Positions 7,245 through 15,198 of a stretch of DNA of 18,007 nt are shown here, piece after piece. The notes beneath the pieces were generated by a model that worked only from the letters and a program-made list of their open reading frames with translations, ran no database searches and was not told where the DNA came from. Source of the stretch: Campylobacterales bacterium. Its GTDB lineage: Bacteria; Campylobacterota; Campylobacteria; Campylobacterales; JAADDG01. The stretch is taken from NCBI GenBank assembly GCA_027009865.1, contig JALVCR010000020.1:1-18007 (forward strand), given 5' to 3'. Position numbers and translations under genes: made by a program. Each line of letters opens with the position of its first letter. Position 1 is the first letter of the stretch.

Positions 7245-8125
7245 GAATAAACCTTTGCCAAAGATCTCTCTTTAATCTCTTCAAAGGATTTTATCTCATA
7301 ATTATTTTCATCTTTTAAAAGCTCTTTGGTTAAAAGATTATTCAAATAATGGCTTCCAGCAAACGAGCTATATGAGCCTAAAAACTGCATTCCAAGAAGA
7401 GATAAATCACCCATTGCATCCAAAATCTTATGTCTTACAAATTCATCTTTGTATCTTAGCCCTTCGCTATTTAATATTTTATAATCATCCAATACTACCG
7501 CATTATCTAAAGATCCGCCTAACGCTAAATTTTTGCTTCTTAGATATTGCACATCCTTTAAAAATCCAAATGTCCTTGCTCTTGCAATCTCTTTTAAATA
7601 ATTTCTTTTGCTAAACTCAAAAGAGTATCGCTGAACTCCAATCATTGGATGATTAAAATTTATCTCAAAATCATAAGAGGGAGTTTTAGAGGGAGAGAGC
7701 TTTACAAATTTATCCCCTTCCTTTACCGTAACTTCCTTTTTTATAAGCATAATGTTTTTACTTTTAGATAGAACTCTCTTGCCGGCTTCATCAAGCATCA
7801 TACAAAAACTTATAGCGCTTCCATCCATTATTGGAACTTCGGGACCATCTATTGTAATATAGATATTATCTATTCCATATGCGTAAATAGCGGATAAAAG
7901 GTGCTCTATTGTAGAGATTGAAGCTCCTCCTTTTCCAATTACCGTAGCCATTTGAGTATTTATCACATTTTTTGATTTTGCCTCTATTGAAACTTGTTTA
8001 TCTTTTCTATAAAAGACTATTCCGCTATCGGCCTCCAAAGGCTCTATCGTAATCTCGATAGGCTCTCCAGTATGCAAACCTATTCCTACGCTTTTTACTT
8101 TTTTTCTTATTGTAGTTTGGTTCAC
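7241..8125 (-). CDS. lpxC: UDP-3-O-acyl-N-acetylglucosamine deacetylase LpxC
   Basis: A 294-residue zinc deacetylase that catalyses the committed step of lipid A synthesis. Zinc ligands by alignment are H75 (in the STIEHLLSA segment), H232 and D236 (in RHKILDAMGDL). H259 matches the catalytic histidine near the C-terminus. The G-I-G-L-H-T-G motif is at 14-20. The start is GTG at 8125, preceded by AAAGGA at about 6 bases, and it overlaps the minC stop as GTGA. The gene shows that the organism makes lipid A, so it has a Gram-negative outer membrane. Confidence 0.96.
   Translation of the reverse strand: MNQTTIRKKVKSVGIGLHTGEPIEITIEPLEADSGIVFYRKDKQVSIEAKSKNVINTQMATVIGKGGASISTIEHLLSAIYAYGIDNIYITIDGPEVPIMDGSAISFCMMLDEAGKRVLSKSKNIMLIKKEVTVKEGDKFVKLSPSKTPSYDFEINFNHPMIGVQRYSFEFSKRNYLKEIARARTFGFLKDVQYLRSKNLALGGSLDNAVVLDDYKILNSEGLRYKDEFVRHKILDAMGDLSLLGMQFLGSYSSFAGSHYLNNLLTKELLKDENNYEIKSFEEIKERSLAKVYS
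7252..7256 (-). promoter_or_regulatory. Ribosome-binding site that supports the tsaB ATA start
   Basis: AAAGG in the last codons of lpxC, with a 7-base spacer to ATA at 7244-7242. The TTG at 7205 has only pyrimidine-rich sequence just before it. This is the main evidence for starting tsaB at 7244. Confidence 0.5.
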
Positions 8126-8727
8126 AATATATCCTTTATTTCTATTTTACCATCCCTCAAAAAAACTCTTTTAACGGTTTCCATATCTAAAAAACGCTCT
8201 TTATCTAAAATCTCGCCGTTAAAAATAACCTCTCCAAGCCCAATTTTTCTAATAAGCATAAATCGGCCTTCACATTCTACAAGAGAGTCTATCTCTCCAA
8301 AAATTTCTACATTCCCATAAGCTTTTATTTTAGAACCGCTATTTACACGTCCAAAAATTATAAGATCGCCGTTTGCAATAATTTCTTCACCTGACCTAAT
8401 CGGTCTGTCAAAAACCAAAGTTTCAAAAGATTTCTCATCTTTTAACTCTTTTTCGTTAGTAAATTTTACTTTATTTAAGCTTTCTTTACTCTTTTCTTCT
8501 TCTCTATTGCTTTTATTTAATAATTTTTTCAAGTTGCACTGAGTGATATCATAATAACACATATTCTGCATATTTAAAAAATCGATAATTTTCTTACTTA
8601 TATTTCCTTTTATTAATAATAGATTATCCTTTAATAAAATCTCATTTTTGGCAAAATATGAAAAAAAGCTCTTCTCATCCTCTATTTCTAATTCAAAGAC
8701 CCTTATATTTCTATATTTTATTTTCAT
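8122..8727 (-). CDS. minC: Septum site-determining protein MinC
   Basis: A 201-residue inhibitor of FtsZ ring formation away from mid-cell, normally brought to the membrane by MinD. The C-terminal beta-helix domain (about 108-201) carries the clear family pattern R-S-G-E-E-I-I-A-N-G-D-L-I-I-F-G followed by G-N-V-E-I-F-G. The N-terminal domain (1-70) is poorly conserved, as usual, and a charged linker (70-105) joins the two. minD and minE are not in the window. ATGA overlap with the peptidase gene upstream and GTGA overlap with lpxC downstream suggest coupled translation. Confidence 0.88.
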   Translation of the reverse strand: MKIKYRNIRVFELEIEDEKSFFSYFAKNEILLKDNLLLIKGNISKKIIDFLNMQNMCYYDITQCNLKKLLNKSNREEEKSKESLNKVKFTNEKELKDEKSFETLVFDRPIRSGEEIIANGDLIIFGRVNSGSKIKAYGNVEIFGEIDSLVECEGRFMLIRKIGLGEVIFNGEILDKERFLDMETVKRVFLRDGKIEIKDIL

Positions 8728-10097
8728 CTTACTCTTTTATTTATGATATCTTTCGCTCTGTTTACAACGTTAATTATATTTTTTCTAATCCAATCTTTAT
8801 CTATCCATTCATCCGGTCTTACCTCTATACCTTGAATTATTATACCAAAATGGAGATGATCTCCTAAAGCTAAACCTGTTTTACCAGTTTTAGCAACAAC
8901 ATCACCGGCTTTAACTCTATCTCCTTTTTGCACAAAAATTGTAGAACAGTGCCCATAAAGTGAATAAAGCCCTAAGATATGTTTTATAATCAAATTATTT
9001 CCGTAAATCCCATTATATTCGGCAAAAACCACCTCCCCATCATTACTTGAAATTATATCTGCAGCAGATGTGCTTGCCAAATCTAATCCTAAATGATAAG
9101 AAGAGCTAATCTCTTTATCATTATAAAAATAGAATCTATGATCGCCAAAACTCGCTACAGCAGCAGCATTTTTTAAAGGATAAAATCGATTTATTTTAAC
9201 ATCATCTATTTTAGAGTTTGTAGTGCTTTGGGTAACATTTGATATTTTAGTCTCATTCTCTTTTCTTAAAGTCTCATTTATATATTTAAATCTTTTATCC
9301 AAAGGCAAAGAAGCAACCTCATTAGAAATATCTTCAGCTAAATCTGTAATTTTTCCCTTTAAGAAAGATTCTTTCAATTTAATTTTTGAAACTCTATATT
9401 TTTTATTTTTCCTAAATAAATCCACAACATATCTATTCTTATTTCCGGCTTTATCAACTGCTACAAGTTTTGCTTTGAAGTTTTTCTTATCTATAGGCCA
9501 AGCTAATAAAGATATGTAATACCCTTTTTTATAAAAGGGAGTTGGTATGAATTTCTTATTAAAATTTGTTTTAATATAAACATCTTTCAAATTTTCGTCA
9601 AAAGCTTTAAATACAACTACCGCGCTTCCGCCTCTTACTATTTTATAAGAATTTACAATGGGATATAGTTCCGGCTTCTTTTTATCCACAATAATATGAG
9701 TTTTAGAGAATTTTTTATTTCCCCTCAAATAATTCCAAAGACTGATATCTTGCACCTCTATTGCTAAAATTATCTTTTCTCCGTTTTGAGCAATCTTTAA
9801 AACAGGATAGTCTATAACCAAATCAATATCTTTTTTGCCGTTAAAATCCTTTTTATCTTTAACCAAAATTCTGTGTCCATCGGTAATTAGAATTCTAACT
9901 TTTTTAATTCCGCTATCATCTTTAATTTTTATTTTAAGCGGTTTTTTCATATTTGAAATAATTTTTACAGGAGCCTCTATAACAGGAGGATTTCTTTCAA
10001 ATTTTTTAGAATTTAAAATATAATAAATTCCTCCCCCTATTAAAACTAACAAAATAATAAAGAAAAACCCTTTTGAAAAAAAACCTCTTCTTCTCAT
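8724..10097 (-). CDS. Membrane-anchored M23 (LytM) peptidoglycan endopeptidase
   Basis: A 457-residue protein with a short basic N-terminus and one membrane segment (about 10-28), which places the rest in the periplasm. A beta-rich middle region (about 40-230) and a short spacer lead to an M23 domain (about 310-435). Its zinc and catalytic residues are H335 and D339 (HLGLD), H383 (YGH), and H414/H416 (HLHFG), so it looks active. It probably cuts peptide cross-links in peptidoglycan. Its place before minC-lpxC resembles Cj0131 of C. jejuni, a Csd3/Pgp3-type cell-shape enzyme, by my recollection of gene order. The start lies in an ATGA overlap with the DHH gene. Confidence 0.9.
   Translation of the reverse strand: MRRRGFFSKGFFFIILLVLIGGGIYYILNSKKFERNPPVIEAPVKIISNMKKPLKIKIKDDSGIKKVRILITDGHRILVKDKKDFNGKKDIDLVIDYPVLKIAQNGEKIILAIEVQDISLWNYLRGNKKFSKTHIIVDKKKPELYPIVNSYKIVRGGSAVVVFKAFDENLKDVYIKTNFNKKFIPTPFYKKGYYISLLAWPIDKKNFKAKLVAVDKAGNKNRYVVDLFRKNKKYRVSKIKLKESFLKGKITDLAEDISNEVASLPLDKRFKYINETLRKENETKISNVTQSTTNSKIDDVKINRFYPLKNAAAVASFGDHRFYFYNDKEISSSYHLGLDLASTSAADIISSNDGEVVFAEYNGIYGNNLIIKHILGLYSLYGHCSTIFVQKGDRVKAGDVVAKTGKTGLALGDHLHFGIIIQGIEVRPDEWIDKDWIRKNIINVVNRAKDIINKRVR
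8839..8847 (-). promoter_or_regulatory. Candidate internal extended -10 promoter inside the M23 gene, towards minC
   Basis: TGGTATAAT lies near the 3' end of the peptidase gene, about 112 bases before minC. Its left flank (ATTT) also matches the copy before ylxR. It encodes Gly-Ile-Ile and could be chance. Confidence 0.3.
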
Positions 10098-11032
10098 AAA
10101 ATCCCACTCTCTCTTATAATTTTTCTCGTTAAAAGATATAAATCTTTTTCATCCGTCTCAAATCCGGCCGATCTTTTATGACCTCCGCCATTAAATTTCA
10201 AAGCAATTTTCGATACATCTATAAAATTTTTGCTTCTTAAAGACACTTTTATCCTCCCATTACTCTCTTCTATATATAAAATACTAAGTTCAACTGTTGC
10301 AAGACTTCTTGCAAGATTGCAAAGATGTTCGGCATCGCTTCTTAAAGCTCCCGTTTTTTTAAACATCTCCTGTGTTACTCTACCGCAAGCAATCGTCCCA
10401 TTTTTATAAAGTTTTAGCGAATCTATAAAAAGAGAGGTAAGTCTCATTCTGCCAAGAGAGTTTCTCTCCCTTAAATTTTTAGCTACAAAAAAAGGATCAG
10501 CTCCCGCATCCACCATCTTTGAAGCTATATCGAAAACTTCTTTGTTTACACTCTCATAAGAGAAAAATCCTGTATCTTCCACCAAAGCGGCATAAAAACA
10601 GTTTGCGGCATCTCTTCCTATTTTAATATTTAAGCTATTTAACATTTCAAAAACAACAGCCGAAGAGCTTGCAGCCAGAGTATCTACTAGATTTATATCC
10701 CCAAATAAGGTATTGCTTTTGTGGTGATCTATATTAATTAAGGTAAAATCCCTTCTATCAATTCCAAGCCTGTCAAAATGTCCGCAATCAAAAGATATTA
10801 AAAGATCACATTTTAAAGGAAAATTTGATTTAATTTTAGAAAATCCCTCTAAAAAATCGAATTTAGGAGGCAACTGTTTTGTTACATTAAACACATATGC
10901 GTTTTTTCCTAAACTTTTTAAAACATTATAAAATCCCAAACTGCTGCCAAGCGCATCACCATCGGGATTTTTATGAGAAGCTAATACTATATGTTTGGCA
11001 TTTTCTATTTCTTGCCAGATTTCTTTAAACAA
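10094..11032 (-). CDS. DHH/DHHA1 phosphoesterase, NrnA-like nanoRNase/pAp phosphatase
   Basis: A 312-residue protein of the RecJ-like DHH superfamily. Metal-binding motifs in order are ASHKNPDGDALGS (18-30, with H20, D24 and D26), FDCG (D82), DHH (102-104) and VEDTGFF (D153). The C-terminal DHHA1 domain has GGGHKRSAGF (282-291). Length and motifs fit NrnA, which degrades very short RNAs and in some species dephosphorylates 3'-phosphoadenosine-5'-phosphate. The start is TTG at 11032 with AAAAGG 7 bases upstream. It is the first gene of the long run after a 92-base gap, and the M23 gene overlaps its stop by 4 bases. By memory H. pylori HP1042 is the counterpart. Confidence 0.9.
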   Translation of the reverse strand: MFKEIWQEIENAKHIVLASHKNPDGDALGSSLGFYNVLKSLGKNAYVFNVTKQLPPKFDFLEGFSKIKSNFPLKCDLLISFDCGHFDRLGIDRRDFTLINIDHHKSNTLFGDINLVDTLAASSSAVVFEMLNSLNIKIGRDAANCFYAALVEDTGFFSYESVNKEVFDIASKMVDAGADPFFVAKNLRERNSLGRMRLTSLFIDSLKLYKNGTIACGRVTQEMFKKTGALRSDAEHLCNLARSLATVELSILYIEESNGRIKVSLRSKNFIDVSKIALKFNGGGHKRSAGFETDEKDLYLLTRKIIRESGIL

Positions 11033-11081
11033 AAAATTACCTTTTAAAATAATTTATAATAAAGTTATATAAGTTTTTACA

Positions 11082-11120
11082 AGGTAGCATTATATGTAAA
11101 TCAAACTAAAAATTCGATTA
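11082..11120 (-). promoter_or_regulatory. Candidate promoter of the DHH-M23-minC-lpxC operon
   Basis: In the 92-base gap between flhB and the DHH gene, TATAAT lies at 11094-11089 on the minus strand, with the T-rich stretch TTTTTAGTTTGATTT upstream. This is the AT-rich, weak -35 style described for Campylobacter sigma-70 promoters. The leader would be about 50 bases. Because nadA-nadC-flhB points the same way and no terminator is visible in the gap, readthrough may also feed this operon. Confidence 0.45.
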
Positions 11121-11124
11121 TTTT

Positions 11125-12186
11125 CTAAGATTTCCTTTTTTTAGAAATCCTGTAAACGTAGGCTAAAACTTCAGCTACGGCTTGATATAGTTTTTGGGGA
11201 ATTTCTTCGTCTATTTCACAGCTTTTATAAAGCTCTCTTGCCAAAGAAGGATTTTCAACTATCTGAACGCCGTTTTCAAGAGCTATCTCTTTGATTCTAA
11301 GGGCTAAGTAATTTATTCCTTTTGCTATAACTCTTGGAGCCCTCTCTTTGTTTTTGTCATATCTTAAGGCTACGGCGTAATGCGTGGGATTTGTTACAAC
11401 CACATCGGCTGAGGGAACGTTTTGCATCATTCTCTTTTTAGCAAGCTCCATTTGAAGCTTTTTAATTCTTGCTTTTATTTGAGGGTCTCCCTCCATCTGT
11501 TTAAATTCATCTTTAATTTCCTGCTTGCTCATTCTAAGAGATTTAAAATATTGAAATCTAACCAGTAAAAGATCTATTAAAGCCAAAATAGCCAAAATAA
11601 GAAGCATCACTCCTATCAAAATTATGGCTTTGTCTCTAAGCCATATTAGCTGCTTTAAATAATTTAAAAAAACGACTGTAGGCATCTCTTTTGAAAAACT
11701 GATCAAAAAAATAAAAGCCACCGTTAAGACTATAGCAACTTTTAATACTATTTTTATTCCCTCTATCAATTTTTTCAAAGAAAAGAGATTTTTAAGCCCC
11801 TTTATGGGATTAATCTTTCCAAGATTTGGAATTAAAGGCTTTGTGGTAAAAATAAATCCAAACTGCATCAAAGCGGAAATTATCCCTCCGATTGCCGCAG
11901 AGATGGCTATTGGAAGAATCATAATCCCCATCTCTTTAAAAGTGGTTATGGCAAGAGATACGACACTCTCTTTATTAATCTCTTCTCCTATGAAAGAGAC
12001 ATAATAGATATAGAGTTTTTGAAGCCTTTGAGAGATAAAGGAGAACATAAATATGGCCGCCGTTATAGCGGCCGTTAGGGTAATGAAGCTGTTTACATCC
12101 ATACTCCGGGGGACATTGCCCTCTTTTTTGGCATCCTCTATTTTTTTGGGGGTGGGCTCTTCCGTTTTTTCTAAATCGTCAGGCAT
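11125..12186 (-). CDS. flhB: Flagellar type III export protein FlhB
   Basis: A 353-residue inner-membrane component of the flagellar export gate that switches substrate specificity by self-cleavage. It has a cytoplasmic N-terminus (EEPTPKKIEDAKKEGNVPRS, about 9-28), four membrane segments (about 33-52, 87-112, 145-166 and 187-210), and a cytoplasmic domain with the autocleavage motif NPTH (266-269) inside VVTNPTHYAVALRY. All key features are intact, so the organism is probably motile. It follows nadC by 5 bases, with no other flagellar gene in view. Confidence 0.95.
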   Translation of the reverse strand: MPDDLEKTEEPTPKKIEDAKKEGNVPRSMDVNSFITLTAAITAAIFMFSFISQRLQKLYIYYVSFIGEEINKESVVSLAITTFKEMGIMILPIAISAAIGGIISALMQFGFIFTTKPLIPNLGKINPIKGLKNLFSLKKLIEGIKIVLKVAIVLTVAFIFLISFSKEMPTVVFLNYLKQLIWLRDKAIILIGVMLLILAILALIDLLLVRFQYFKSLRMSKQEIKDEFKQMEGDPQIKARIKKLQMELAKKRMMQNVPSADVVVTNPTHYAVALRYDKNKERAPRVIAKGINYLALRIKEIALENGVQIVENPSLARELYKSCEIDEEIPQKLYQAVAEVLAYVYRISKKRKS

Positions 12187-12191
12187 TTAAG

Positions 12192-13019
12192 CTATTTTTT
12201 ATCCTCAATTTTCATAGAAAAGTCAAGCCATACGGCTCTATGAATCAAACTTCCGCTGCTTAAAGCGTCAACTCCCGTCTTTGCATACTGCTCTAAATTC
12301 TCTTTTACTATATTTCCGCTTGCTTCTATCAAAATATGAGGAAATCTCTCATTTCTTATCTTTACAACCTCCCTGATATCTGCCAAAGACATATTATCGC
12401 ACATAATCAAATCGGCTCCCGCCTCCATCGCCTCTTTTGCTCTCTCTACGCTTTCGCACTCAATCTCTATTTTGGCGGTATAGGGAATTTTATCTTTGGC
12501 TATTTTTACAAATTTTTTAAGATCGTCTATCGTAGCCAAATGGGTATCTTTTAACATCAGGCAATCATCAAGCCCAAGCCTATGATTGTTTCCTCCCCCG
12601 CACCTTACGGCATACTTTTCAAGTATTCTAAGTCCGGGGCGGGTTTTTCTTGTATCAAGCATCTTAACGCCGTAAGGTTTTACTATCTGAACATAATGGT
12701 AGGTATTTGTAGCAATTCCGCTTGCATGCATCAAAAAATTTAAAATAACTCTCTCATACATCAAAACCCTGTTAACTTCCCCTCTTACATATCCTATTAT
12801 ATCTCCTGGTTTTATCTTCTCTCCGTCATTTTTTAAAAACTCTATCTCCAAATGCTCCATAAATCCAAGCTCTTTTACATAGACAACTCCGGCTAAAATC
12901 CCCTCCTCTTTTGCGATTATTTTAGCCTCGACTCTTCTTTTGTCGCTTACTATAGAGAAAAGATCCCCTCTTCCTATATCTTCTAATACCGCTTCTCTTA
13001 TTAACTCTTTTATTCTCAT
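12192..13019 (-). CDS. nadC: Nicotinate-nucleotide pyrophosphorylase (carboxylating)
   Basis: A 275-residue quinolinate phosphoribosyltransferase that turns quinolinate and PRPP into nicotinate mononucleotide in NAD synthesis. Diagnostic stretches are E-D-I-G-R-G-D near the N-terminus (13-19), DTRKTRPGLR (122-131), GGGNNHR (141-147), LKDTH (156-160) and the late I-M-C-D-N-M segment. The start overlaps the nadA stop as ATGA, so the two NAD enzymes are translationally coupled. flhB follows after 5 bases. Confidence 0.96.
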   Translation of the reverse strand: MRIKELIREAVLEDIGRGDLFSIVSDKRRVEAKIIAKEEGILAGVVYVKELGFMEHLEIEFLKNDGEKIKPGDIIGYVRGEVNRVLMYERVILNFLMHASGIATNTYHYVQIVKPYGVKMLDTRKTRPGLRILEKYAVRCGGGNNHRLGLDDCLMLKDTHLATIDDLKKFVKIAKDKIPYTAKIEIECESVERAKEAMEAGADLIMCDNMSLADIREVVKIRNERFPHILIEASGNIVKENLEQYAKTGVDALSSGSLIHRAVWLDFSMKIEDKK

Positions 13020-14020
13020 ATCTCAAACATCCTCTCTAAAGCTACTTTAGCCCACTTTATTGTATTTTCATCTACAAAAATCTCATTTTCGTAGGTTTTA
13101 TTTTTGATTGAAAGCAGAGTTTTATAAAGATCTTGTAAAGTTGTCTCGTTCATAGTCGGACATTCAGGTTTTGTGGAAGAGAGAACATAAATATTTTCAT
13201 CTCTCATTCTATGAACTAGATTATATTCCGTTCCAACCGCCACTTTTTGGCTTTTTGGAAGAGAGTTTACATATTTTATAAGCTGGCTTGTAGATCCTAC
13301 AAAATCAGCCTCCCTACACACTTCAGGCTTACATTCCGGATGAACGGCTATTTTAATTCCAGGATATGTATTTCTATAAAATTCAATATCTTCCACTTCA
13401 AAAAGCTGATGAACCGAGCAAAAACCGTTATAGCACACAATAGGAGCCTCTTTTAAATCCTCTTTGCTATCTTCTCCTATAACGGCAGATTTTAGATTCA
13501 TCATATTTGCCACATTCTGCCCAAGACATCTATCGGGGACAAAAAGAATCTTTTTACCGCTTTTTAGGGCTTTTTCTATAATCTTTTTAGCGTTTGAGCT
13601 TGTGCATACATATCCTCCCATCTCTCCGACTCTTGCTTTAACCGCAGCTGAAGAGTTTATATATGTAATTGGCAAAATCTCATCTCTTTTTATTCCTATA
13701 TCTTCTAAGATTTTTACGTTTTGATCATAATAATCGACATCTATCATTTTAGCCATTGCGCAGCATGCAACTCTTGGCATAAAGACTCTCTTTTTAGGAT
13801 CCAATATCTTAACGCTCTCTCCCATAAATCCCACGCCGCAAAAAATCAAATAGGGATTTTCATCTTCCGCGGCTATTTTGGCAAGCTGAAGACTATCGCC
13901 GCTATGATCGGCCATATAAAAAACTTCATCTTTTTGATAATAGTGAGCCACTATCGTAACTTTTAGCTCCTCTTTTAATTTTTTTATCTCTTCTTTTATT
14001 TTCTCTTCGTTTAAATTCAT
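13016..14020 (-). CDS. nadA: Quinolinate synthase A
   Basis: A 334-residue [4Fe-4S] enzyme that condenses iminoaspartate with dihydroxyacetone phosphate to make quinolinate. The three cluster cysteines, by comparison with known NadA structures, are C87 (in ACCAMAKM), C201 (in Y-N-G-F-C-S-V-H) and C287 (in K-P-E-C-P-T-M). The N-terminal AHYYQ motif (25-29) is typical. The ATG at 14020 has AAAGGGTG a few bases upstream. It is the first gene of nadA-nadC-flhB. nadB is not in the window. Confidence 0.96.
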   Translation of the reverse strand: MNLNEEKIKEEIKKLKEELKVTIVAHYYQKDEVFYMADHSGDSLQLAKIAAEDENPYLIFCGVGFMGESVKILDPKKRVFMPRVACCAMAKMIDVDYYDQNVKILEDIGIKRDEILPITYINSSAAVKARVGEMGGYVCTSSNAKKIIEKALKSGKKILFVPDRCLGQNVANMMNLKSAVIGEDSKEDLKEAPIVCYNGFCSVHQLFEVEDIEFYRNTYPGIKIAVHPECKPEVCREADFVGSTSQLIKYVNSLPKSQKVAVGTEYNLVHRMRDENIYVLSSTKPECPTMNETTLQDLYKTLLSIKNKTYENEIFVDENTIKWAKVALERMFEI

Positions 14021-14043
14021 AAATCACCCTTTAAACTCTTTAT

Positions 14044-14080
14044 TTTTTGAATTATACCATCTTAAATGTATGATATAAAG
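14044..14080 (-). promoter_or_regulatory. nadA promoter
   Basis: TGGTATAAT (14059-14051 on the minus strand) is an extended -10 about 30 bases before the ATG, giving a leader of roughly 24 bases that includes a good Shine-Dalgarno. No consensus -35 is seen. It diverges from the plsY promoter within the 165-base gap 14021-14185. I see no clear operator palindrome in that gap. Confidence 0.55.
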
Positions 14081-14119
14081 AAAAGTTTTATAAATTTATC
14101 TAATATTAAGAAATGCTTT

Positions 14120-14150
14120 TTGCAAATATTTCTTTAATTTTGGATACAAT
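14120..14150 (+). promoter_or_regulatory. Candidate plsY-folB promoter
   Basis: TACAAT at 14145-14150 with TTGCAA at 14120-14125. The 19-base spacer is long, so the -10 is the more trustworthy half. The transcript would begin near 14157, with AGGA at 14176-14179 as ribosome-binding site. Confidence 0.4.
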
Positions 14151-14185
14151 AACAACTTAAGAAAATACAAACATTAGGATGATAA

Positions 14186-14803
14186 ATGCCAAATATTAAT
14201 CTTACTTTCTATCTTGCCGCATATCTTATAGGAGGCATACCTTTTGGGTTAATTCTTGCAAAAATCTTTACAAATATAGATATAAGAGAAAAAGGAAGCG
14301 GGGCTATAGGCGCAACAAATGTTCTTAGAGTAGTAAAAGAAAAAGATCCAGCCCTTGCTAAGAAATTATCGATTGCAACAGCTGCTTTGGACGCTTTAAA
14401 GGGAGTAATTGTTTTGGTTATAGCTTCGCTTGTTGGAGTAAGCGAAGAGACTAAATGGGCAATAGCCGTGCTTGCGGTTTTGGGGCACTGTTTTAGCCCC
14501 TATTTAAAATTTGAAGGGGGAAAAGGAGTAGCCACAGGATTTGGAGTTTTATTATATATGCTCCCCTTAGAGAGTATAGTTGGATTTTTGTTTTGGTTTT
14601 TGGCCGCAAAATTTATCAAAATTTCATCTCTATCCTCTTTAATAGGTCTTATAGCTCTTTTGATAGCCTCTTTTATCATTCATCCAGATATTCCAGTAAT
14701 TCATACTCACGCTCCGATTATAATAATAGCGGCCATTATTTTTTACAAACATATCCCAAATATAATAAGGCTATTAAAAGGAAAGGAGAGAAGAGTTGTT
14801 TAA
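14186..14803 (+). CDS. plsY: Glycerol-3-phosphate acyltransferase PlsY
   Basis: A 205-residue inner-membrane enzyme that transfers the acyl group from acyl-phosphate to glycerol 3-phosphate, starting phospholipid synthesis. The three family motifs are visible: GSGAIGATNVLR (37-48), GHCFSPYLKFEGGKGVAT (100-117) and a C-terminal K-H-I-P-N-I-I-R-L segment followed by G-K-E. Several hydrophobic segments lie between them. ATG is preceded by AGGA at 6 bases. Its last 8 bases overlap folB. Confidence 0.95.
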   Translation: MPNINLTFYLAAYLIGGIPFGLILAKIFTNIDIREKGSGAIGATNVLRVVKEKDPALAKKLSIATAALDALKGVIVLVIASLVGVSEETKWAIAVLAVLGHCFSPYLKFEGGKGVATGFGVLLYMLPLESIVGFLFWFLAAKFIKISSLSSLIGLIALLIASFIIHPDIPVIHTHAPIIIIAAIIFYKHIPNIIRLLKGKERRVV

Positions 14804-15122
14804 AATTTATATAGAAGATTTAAAAATAGAAGCGATAATAGGAATTTTGGAAGAAGAGAGGCTCTCTCCTCAAAGCATAATTGTAAATATGCAAATAGAA
14901 TACTCCTATAAGAATAAATTATTAAATTATCAAGAAATTGCCAATTTTGTAGAGAATAAAATAGTAAACAGCAAATATTTTCTATTAGAAGATGCGCTTA
15001 TTGACATAACAGAATCCTTAAAAGAGAAATTTCCATCTATTTCGGCTATAAAAGTAAAAATAAATAAACCAAATATACTCTCAAACTGTAATGTAGGCGT
15101 AGAAATTCAAAAAAAATATTAA
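14796..15122 (+). CDS. folB: Dihydroneopterin aldolase FolB
   Basis: A 108-residue protein matching the FolB pattern along its full length: IGILEEER near the start, Q26, Y45, L-L-E-D (63-66) and I-N-K-P (89-92). Likely catalytic residues by family comparison are E21, Y45 and K91. It cleaves 7,8-dihydroneopterin in folate synthesis. The start is TTG at 14796, supported by AAGGAG 7 bases upstream and by the 8-base overlap with plsY. Other folate genes are not in view. Confidence 0.85.
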   Translation: MFKIYIEDLKIEAIIGILEEERLSPQSIIVNMQIEYSYKNKLLNYQEIANFVENKIVNSKYFLLEDALIDITESLKEKFPSISAIKVKINKPNILSNCNVGVEIQKKY

Positions 15123-15139
15123 TTTTTCATTAAAACTTC

Positions 15140-15168
15140 TTTAAATTCAGCTAAAATTATGTTATACT
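15140..15168 (+). promoter_or_regulatory. Promoter of the CosR-like regulator
   Basis: TGTTATACT (15160-15168) is an extended -10, with TTTAAA at 15140-15145 and a 17-base spacer. The start of transcription would be near 15175, followed by AAAGGATAGG as ribosome-binding site. TTAAAACTT occurs at 15130-15138 and 15173-15181, either side of the -10, and could be an autoregulatory site, which is speculative. Confidence 0.5.
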
Positions 15169-15198
15169 TCCTTTAAAACTTAAACAAAGGATAGGTAA

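Noticed and set aside
11129..11149. GATTTC/GAAATC inverted repeat at the end of flhB as a terminator
   Set aside because: The stem is only 6 bases with little G+C, and no T-run follows it on the minus strand.
13247..13966. Plus-strand open frames across nadA
   Set aside because: They lie wholly antisense to an intact, well-recognised gene and resemble no known protein.
14021..14185. NAD-responsive operator in the nadA/plsY gap
   Set aside because: No convincing palindrome or known regulator box was found by eye.
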